Below the pieces are notes generated by a model, which was not told the origin of the DNA, did no database searches, and saw only the letters and a list, made by a program, of their open reading frames with translations. Made by a program: the position numbers and the translations under genes. Below are positions 57,491-64,000 of a stretch of 64,000 bases of DNA, piece after piece. Within the stretch, counting starts at the first letter, position 1, and each line of letters begins with the position of its first letter. This DNA is from Garcia nutans (Eukaryota; Streptophyta; Magnoliopsida; Malpighiales; Euphorbiaceae), in assembly GCA_947685225.1 (NCBI GenBank), contig CANTUV010000035.1:8687501-8751500 (forward strand). Direction: 5' to 3'.

Positions 57491-58091
57491 TGACGCGGAA
57501 CAAAAATGTGAATGGGTTGACAATTATACTCCGTCAAGAGTTTTGATCAATGTCGTTTGATCTGACGAACAAAATAGAGAACTGAAACTTCCAAAAAATT
57601 TATTTAACTACGTAATAATAAAAAAGATATCTCATAATAACAAAAGTGACGTATTTATATGTCTAGGGCTAAGATAGAAATACCTAAAAATAATAGAAAT
57701 ATGAAATAGATGAAAATATCCACTAAATAGAAAAGTGTAAAAACAGGCATGAAAATGAAGGAATTTGACTGTCGCACTTTTCATAGTGGTCCATCTCAAA
57801 ATTTCATTTTCGATAATGTATTATGTGCCCCAAACGGATACTGTATGTTCAAGTTATGACCTTTTTTTAAGTTTGTCATGGTCCAAGTTTTCCATATACT
57901 GAGTTTGCCTATTGAACTTTGCGACTTTCTTACAATAATGTCACACTTTTCAAAGTGGTCAATCTCAAAATTTCCTTTCCGAGAAGGTATTATGCACCCC
58001 AAACGGACACCGTATGTTCAAGTTATAACCTTTTCTTAAGTTTGTCACGGTCCAAGTCTTCCATATACTGATTGTAATATGCTCTGCATCA
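57491..58091 (-). repeat. Chromovirus 3' LTR (left), with internal 169-bp duplication
   Basis: It runs from TGACGCGGAA to TGCTCTGCATCA. TATGTTCAAGTTAT occurs at 57844 and 58013, a 169-bp period. The right LTR has this unit once and keeps about 31 bp missing from the first left copy, which accounts for the length difference of 138 bp (601 against 463). A purine tract (minus strand AGTGGAGGGGAT, 58092-58103) adjoins it as PPT. Confidence 0.92.
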
Positions 58092-58103
58092 ATCCCCTCC
58101 ACT

Positions 58104-59258
58104 TGAGAAGAACTCGACTTTGAGTGATCATCATCAGGGTAAAAAGGGAATAAATCAACAACATTGAAAGTTCTGAAAATCTTCATGTCTTTAGGCATGT
58201 CAACAACATAGGCATTATCATTAATCTTCTTAAGCACATGAAACAGACCAATTTTCTTTGGATCAAGCTTTTTCTGTCCTCCGCCATGCTCCTTGTGAAG
58301 ATAAACCATGACCAAGTCACCAACAGTAAAAGACTTGTAACGTCGATGTTTATCAGCGGTAGTTTTATATTTGGTATTAGCATCAGTGATGTATTACTGC
58401 ACTTGTTTGAACACCTCCACATGCTGTGGTAGCCAAATTATTAGCTGCAATACTCTTATCTACATCTGCGAGAAGGGAAAGAAGATCAAGTGTATGTGAT
58501 GGAACCTTCCTGTAGACAACTGCAAAGGGTGATATTTTGGTAGAGCTATGAACAGAACTATTATAAGAAAATTCTGCTTGGGCAAGAGCAAGATCCCACA
58601 TCTTCTTCTTTTCGTTGCAAATGCATTTAAGGAGATTACTAGGAGTCTAGTTCACCACTTCAGTTTGCCTATCAGTTTGGGGATGAGCGGTACTGCTGTA
58701 GTGAAATTGAGTGTTGAACCTCTTCCACAAAGTTGTCCAAAAATGAGCCAGGAACTTCGTGTCTCGATCAGAAGTGATGGTTTTGGCAATACCAAGCAAG
58801 CGAACAATCTCCTGAAAAAATAGTTTGGCAATGTGAGATGCATCGCTAGTTTGCCGGCAGGGAATAAAATGTGCCATCTTGGAGAATCTGTCAACAATAA
58901 CAAAAATATAGTCAGCACTGCTTTGAGTACGAGGTAAACCCAACACGAAATCCATAGACAAATCCTCCTAAGGTTGTTCAGGAATCAGCAAAGGAGTGTA
59001 TAAGCCTGTATTTTGGGAATGACCCTTCTGTGTCTGACAAATGGAACACTTTTATACCATCTTTACTGTTTCCTTCTTCAGTTGTGGCCAATAAAAGTGA
59101 ACCTCCAACCCCGTAATAGTTTTATCACGTCTGAGATGACCGCTCAATCCCCCACTATGGATTTCTCTGATTAACTTTTTCTGGAGAGAAGATCGAGGAA
59201 TACATAACATGTTCTCTTTAAAAAGATAACCATCTTGTACCAAAAATCCATCGGTAGG
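58104..59258 (-). pseudogene. Chromovirus integrase
   Basis: 59052-59243 holds the zinc-binding part with LIREIHSGGLSGHLRRDKT. 58647-58961 holds the core: MSMDFVLGLPRTQSSADYIF, ITSDRDTKFLAHFWTTLW, STAHPQTDRQTEVVN (normally D-G-Q-T-E). 58383-58601 holds AQAEFSYNSSVHSSTKISPF. 57965-58315 holds the tail with KKIGLFHVLKKINDNAYVVD and FRTFNVVDLFPFYPDDD, ending at the PPT. A frameshift separates the pieces near 58382. Confidence 0.88.
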
Positions 59259-59835
59259 CTAGTTAGCATTTATTTTAGCCCATATGTCAGCGAAATCTTC
59301 ATCTGAAACATAAAGATCTTTAAGAAATTCAAAACCCACAATCTCCTGACTAATTGTGACCAACAAAGTTGCTCTCCTGCTCAAAGCATCCGCTACCTTG
59401 TTACAAGTTCCAGATTTGTGTTTAATGACATAATGGAAGCACCAAAATAAGTTGCCCAACATGCATGCATCTTGCTCACATTCTTCTAAGTTTTAAAATG
59501 AGTTAGAGCTTGATGATCCATGTAAATAATAAATTTGCGCCGCAATAAATAGTGTTCCTAAGTCTTGAAGGCTCGAAAAACTACATACAACTCTTGTTCA
59601 TAAGTAGACAGTCTCTGTCTAGCTTCATTCAATTTGTCGCTAAAAAATGCTATAGGCCTTCCGAATTGTGATAGGACACCACCAATTTCAATTCCACAAG
59701 CATCGCAATCTACTTCAAATAATTTATCAAAATATGGTAAAGCAAGAATAGGTGCGGAAGTAAGCTTATCTTTAATTGCTTCAAAACTTTTGTTTGCAGC
59801 TTTAGTCCATATAAATTTTTAGACTCCCTCATTCT
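59259..59835 (-). pseudogene. Chromovirus RNase H
   Basis: The minus strand gives KLFEVDCDACGIEIGGVLSQ, RPIAFFSDKLNEARQRLSTY, EQELYVVFRAFKT and FIIYMDHQALTHFKT, then a stop, and in 59259-59462 YVIKHKSGTCNKVADALSRR. The acidic residues D, E and D of the active site are visible, but stops interrupt the frame. Confidence 0.83.
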
Positions 59836-60820
59836 TCAAACAATCTGTGATAGGAGAAATAATGCTGCTAAAGTTTCTGGTGAATCGCCTATAAAAGGTA
59901 GCAAGTCCATGAAAGCTGCGAACTTCAAAGATATTTTTGGGGATGGGCCAATTTGAATGGCCTCAATCTTCCTGTCATCAACATGTATCCCCTCCGGGCC
60001 GATAATATAGCCAAGAAATAAAATCCACTCTGTCATAAAATTGTACTTTTTAAGGTTAATAAATAACTCATTTTCCTGCAAGGTTTTCAACACTTGACGA
60101 AGGTGCTGAAGGTGTTCTTCCTCACTGCGACTGAAAATCAAAATGTCATCAAAATAAATAACCACGAATTTGTGTAAGAAAGGACACAAAACCTGATTCA
60201 TAAGTCGCATGAACGTGCTTGGTGCATTAGTCAAACCAAACGGCATAACCAACCACTCATATAAACCTTCCTTAGTATTGAATGTTGTCTTCCATTCATC
60301 TCCCACCTTGATCCGAATTTGATGATACCCGCTACAAAGATCGATTTTATAGAACACTTTAGATTTTGACAGTTGGTCCAACATGTCCTCCGGTAACTCC
60401 ACAAGGACTAAAGCTCTCTCTGATATGTCCTTTCTTTAATAATTCTTCCACTTGCTCCTGAAGGATTTGGCTTTCCTTTGGGTTCATCTTATAATGAGGC
60501 ATATTCGATAACTTAGATCTAGGGATGAAATTAATCTGGTACTGAATATCCCGCAAAGGTGGAAGTTTAGATGGTTCTTCAACTACGACATAGAACTCAT
60601 CTAGCATCTCCTTTACAGGTGCTGGTAAAGATGCCCTTTCCTCAGAATCATTCATTGGTTTGATCAATAAAGCTAGCGCATCGCCAGACTTCTCAATTGC
60701 TCCCAATAATTCCTTCACATTAGAAGAAATAGCTACTATGGATTTCCCCTCCACTTTAGAAGCTTTGGAAGAAGATCCAGTAGGTAGAATTGTGATTTTC
60801 TTATTTTTCCAAGTGAACAT
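59836..60820 (-). pseudogene. Chromovirus reverse transcriptase with internal deletion
   Basis: 60359-60820 carries the lead with LPPLRDIQYQINFIPRSKLS and EELLKKGHIRESFSPCGV. 59836-60402, in another frame, carries LPEDMLDQLSKSKVFYKIDL, CSGYHQIRI, LVMPFGLTNAPSTFMRLMNQ and the catalytic YFDD (60145-60156). The roughly 35 residues expected between SPCGV and the E-D-M-L-D-Q-L block, including the fingers motif with VDSRAINKIT-type text, are absent. This is a small deletion with frame change. Confidence 0.88.
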
Positions 60821-61125
60821 GTAGGAATTCTCCCTCCTTTATGCAAGGCGTCTACATCAAACTGCCACGGATGACCTAACAGTACTCCACAAGCATTCAT
60901 ATCCACAACATCACAATTCGCAAAATATGTGTAAGACTTACCTAGTAAAATAGGAACTTTACAAATTCTGTTGACTTTAATCGTCGGACCCTTCTTAATC
61001 CACCCCACCTTGTACGATAAAGGATGTGGTTCTGTTGGTAAATTCAGCTTCTCAACCAGCTGTTTGGCTATTAAATTTTCACATCTGCAACTATCTATAA
61101 TTAGTCTGCACACTGCTTCACCCAC
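60736..61125 (-). pseudogene. Chromovirus aspartic protease
   Basis: 130 codons. The active-site region reads VCRLIIDSCRCENLIAKQLV, where related elements have D-S-G-S-C-E-N, so the catalytic Asp is retained but the following Gly is Cys. GWIKKGPTIKV and CDVVDMNACGVLLGHPWQFD follow as expected. It overlaps the RT lead in a different frame, so at least one indel lies near 60820. Confidence 0.87.
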
Positions 61126-62416
61126 ACGATATTTTGCCTAGAAAATTTCTCTTCTTTGTGTTTCATCTTCCTACTTTGTAGAGCATAAAATCTTCTGAAC
61201 GATGTACGTAACTTCACCATCCTCTGAACCAGCAATGGACCCATCATCTCCATTTGATGTGTCTTCAAATTTAACCACCTCATCAACTATATTTACCTGT
61301 CGACACTCGTCGTTAGCCCCCTGCGCTCTGGACAAATATTAGATGTATGCCCTTATTTTCTACATCTGTTTCAGTAGTCTCCGGTTGGCTTTTGATACGA
61401 ATTTGGTCTGCCGATTCTGCTACCATAGAGGCTTTTTTTCGGTGGTCTTTCTTTTCTTCTGCAGGAATATTTCGTACATTCTGGTTATTAGTAGGAGTTA
61501 CTGCTCTCGAGGTTTATCCACTGTAATTATTCTTGAACTGTTGATTTTCTGAAGAAAAGTGTTGTCTAAAATTATAATTGCGATTAGGTTGTTGTCGAGG
61601 CTGCCAATTAACTCTATCTTCTGCTTGCTTGGCCATCTCAATTGCATCTACCAAAGTGAAAATCGCAGCTACACCCATCATACATCTAATCCACCTGTTG
61701 TGCTTTAGTTTCACAGCTATCACATCTAGCTTGCAATCGCAAAAATTCCTCTGTGTATTCATCAATCTTTCGACTTCCCTGAAAACAATCATGATACCTG
61801 TTATACAATACTTGGGTGTGATCACTAGGCAAAAAACGCTGCTCAATCAACTATTTCATTAGAATCCAATCTCGCACGGGTTCAATCCTCCGGCAATGGC
61901 GTTCGTTTTGAACAGAGTGCCACCATGTTGTTACACCTCCTTTAATTTATGTGCCATGATCACAACTTTACCCTCATCTTCCACTTTCATAATTTCAAAA
62001 AAATGTTTTACCTCTGCTAACCAATCAAGAACACTTTCAACATCCAAAGAACCCGAGAAGGAATGAAGATCTACCTTTATCTTATAGCCATCATGAAAAT
62101 CCTCACCACGACCCTTGTAAAAATTTTGGCCTCCATCATATTGATTTTGGCGCCTCCCATAATCAGGTGGTGCATTAAACCCTGCTCGATCTTTAAGATA
62201 ATGGGCTACAAGACATCTGCCAGGAACCGTTGCAGGATTCAGTTGTTGCAGGTTCAGACCTATGACCACGAGTATTGGGGGTGGTGGATCTGCTACTGCG
62301 ACAGCAGGTTTGGGGTTGCCTCGTTGCACTACAAGGGATAACTACATAATCTGCTCTCTCAATTCCTTTAGTTTTGTTTCTAGGACTATAAATCGTGCTT
62401 CATGATTGTTGGCCAT
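61126..62416 (-). pseudogene. Chromovirus gag
   Basis: Gag starts at ATG 62416 (MANNHEAR), eight bases from the PBS. 61931-62329 contains DGYKIKVDLHSFSGSLDVES and VLDWLAEVKHFFEIMKVEDE, the gag core. 61514-61846 continues with ILCLVITPK-like and YCITGIMIVFREVERLMNTQ segments. The knuckle region and linker (61126-61513) are degraded, retaining QKILCSTK-type text before the protease. Confidence 0.83.
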
Positions 62417-62423
62417 GGAGAAT

Positions 62424-62905
62424 TAACCGCTCTGATACCAACTGACGCAGAATGAAAACGTGAATGGGTTGACAATTATACTCCATTAAGAGTTTTGATC
62501 AATATCGTTTGATCTGACGAACAAAATAGAGAATTGAAGCTTTCAGAAAATTTATTTAACTACGTAATAATAAAAAAAGATATCTCATAATAACAAAAGT
62601 GACGTATTTCTATGTCCAGGGCTAAGACAGAAATACTTAAAAATAATAGAAATACAAAATAGACGAAAATACCCACTAAACAGAAAAGTGTAAAAATAGG
62701 CATAAAAATGAAGAAATTTGCCTATCAAACTTTACGACTTGCTTATAGCATTGTCACACTTTTCAAAGTAGGCCTTCTTGAAATTTCCTTTCCGATAAGG
62801 TATTATGCGTCCCAAACGGACAATGTATGTTCAAGTTATGACTTTTTCTTTAGTTTGACGCGGTCTAAGTCTTCCATATACTAAATTGCAATATGCTCTA
62901 CATCA
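62424..62905 (-). repeat. Chromovirus PBS and 5' LTR (right)
   Basis: LTR 62443-62905 runs from TGACGCAGAA to TGCTCTACATCA. On the minus strand TGGTATCAGAGCGGTTA (62424-62440) follows two bases after it, a 17-nt match to the complement of the initiator Met-tRNA end. Confidence 0.93.
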
Positions 62906-63262
62906 GTTTTGATCCTGAATATTTTTTAAGAATGTCTTAAATATGTTAAATATATATTTTGTTTGTATCAATAATAGAGAAAATGATATATGTAATAATA
63001 TAAACATATGTATATTATTATTGTTATGCATAAATTTTATTTAATTACATGATAATATAGATGTTATAAAAACAAATTTTGTATTTATTAGTTTTTATTG
63101 TTGTTACATATAAATATTTCAAGCATGAGAAATATATTCAATAAAATTATAAATTGAATTTTTAGTGCGATCGAATTACTGGGTTATACGGCTCAAAATA
63201 GAATAATAAGCTATGCAGGTATTTAATAATTTATGTTTTAGTAAAAATTATACTATTTTACT
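62906..63262. other. AT-rich spacer between chromovirus and module copy 3
   Basis: No supported gene. AGCTATGCAG|GTATTTAATA at about 63213 resembles a splice donor after a short GC-richer stretch (63163-63212) and could be a small exon of copy 3. Confidence 0.4.
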
Positions 63263-63751
63263 ATGACATTTATTACATTATCTTATAAGTCGATATTAGC
63301 TAATGTAATAGAAAAATTAGATTTTTCTCTTCCAGTATATGAATATCAATTAGAAGATGGATACTATATATTGAAACTTATAATAAAAATACTAGGTTTA
63401 GATAAAGAAAAAAAAATAATTTGAATTGTTCGAAATCTATATAATGGAATGGTTAAATCAAAAGAATTATTATCTAAACAAACAATTTGGGCGTTACAAC
63501 ATCGGCTGAAATTAAGGATTATAGATTTGAACTATTATGACATGGTTGAAAATAATATTTTATTTTTAGAAATGAAGAATAAAAATATAAACTTAGAATA
63601 TAAATTAATGAAAATAAATAATAAATAAAACCAACTAAAACAAGTTACTGATGATTTGAATAAAAAATATCAACGATCAAAGCATGAGATACATGCATTG
63701 AAATCAATACGAAACACAAATTGTCAAATCGATAAATCATCTCGCAATTAA
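63263..63751 (+). pseudogene. Unrecognised dsRBD-like module, copy 3
   Basis: ATG at 63263 reads MTFITLSYKSILANVIEKLD, FSLPVYEYQLEDGYYILKLI, one TGA after KEKKII, then NLYNGMVKSKELLSKQTIWA, LKLRIIDLNYYDM and a helical charged tail with a second stop, ending TAA at 63749-63751. L-S-Y-K-S-I-L at the start and L-P-V-Y-E-Y match copies 1 and 2 in position and character. Only two stops interrupt 162 codons, so damage is slight. Confidence 0.5.
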
Positions 63752-64000
63752 AAAAATATAGATAATTAAAAATATTATATAAGTTTTCTAATAAAAAAAT
63801 AATATAAAAATTTATAATCCATATTATATAAAAATTTAAAGCTCATGTAGCATAGTAGATGGATAAAATATATATAATAATATTAGTATTATATAATATA
63901 TTAATATAACAATGTAAATTTTGGTTATCTTGAGTGTTGTGAGTTGAAAATTTTATAATACGATTATGTAAAATATTGTTATGTTATTTTTATGTGAAAT
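63752..64000. other. AT-rich end of window
   Basis: Nothing recognisable. Confidence 0.5.

Larger units (their letters stand above)
57491..62905 (-). mobile_element. Chromovirus-type Ty3/Gypsy element inserted in the module array
   Basis: 5415 bp with LTRs 57491-58091 and 62443-62905, PBS for initiator Met-tRNA, gag, protease, RT, RNase H and integrase on the minus strand. ATTTT (57486-57490) and GTTTT (62906-62910) are a plausible 5-bp duplication with one change. The protease is of the V-C-R-L-I-I-D-S type and the integrase tail reads KKIGLFHVLKKINDNAYVVD; no chromodomain is visible, so the clade (CRM, Galadriel or Reina) is left open. It is inactive. Confidence 0.9.

Overview
This window looks like nuclear DNA of a flowering plant, very probably a eudicot. 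It is AT-rich, every LTR retrotransposon lineage in it is a plant lineage (Copia with an env-like ORF, Athila, Tekay-type chromovirus, a second chromovirus, a second Copia), and the only gene that looks intact encodes a plant fasciclin-like arabinogalactan protein (FLA). I cannot name the species from the sequence alone.

Layout. 1-1852 is T-rich flank with one possible orphan exon. 1853-32869 is one large nest. An old Copia element with an env-like third ORF (plus strand, 5' LTR truncated) was hit twice. An Athila-type Ty3/Gypsy element (2949-14623, minus strand) sits in its gag with a perfect 5-bp target duplication TTGAT. A Tekay-type Ty3/Gypsy element (17482-27493, minus strand) sits in its integrase with a perfect duplication CTAGT. 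All three are decayed by stops and frameshifts. 32870-42900 holds AT-rich spacer, a decayed MADS-box first exon (34836-35018), two hAT-like non-autonomous elements (one an extreme foldback) and the 3' end of an L1-type LINE on the minus strand. 42945-44222 (minus) is the FLA gene, complete and intronless. 45940-51531 is a second Copia element on the minus strand whose 5' end is replaced by LINE ORF1 sequence. 53444-54482 is a deleted hAT transposon with an exact 8-bp duplication. 55931-63751 contains three diverged copies of an unrecognised module that resembles a double-stranded-RNA-binding fold followed by a charged tail. They are spaced about 950-965 bp apart once a chromovirus inserted between copies 2 and 3 (57491-62905, minus) is subtracted.

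The genes do not form a pathway; the logic of the window is insertion history. The two most unexpected signals are these. First, a 26-nt hairpin module (10-bp arms, 6-nt loop) repeats every 62-63 bp in the LTRs of both the Athila and the Tekay element, and related copies lie in the Athila pol-env spacer, although the two lineages are otherwise unrelated. Second, the interrupted tandem array of dsRBD-like modules. Domain names come from reading translated motifs by eye, without a profile search.
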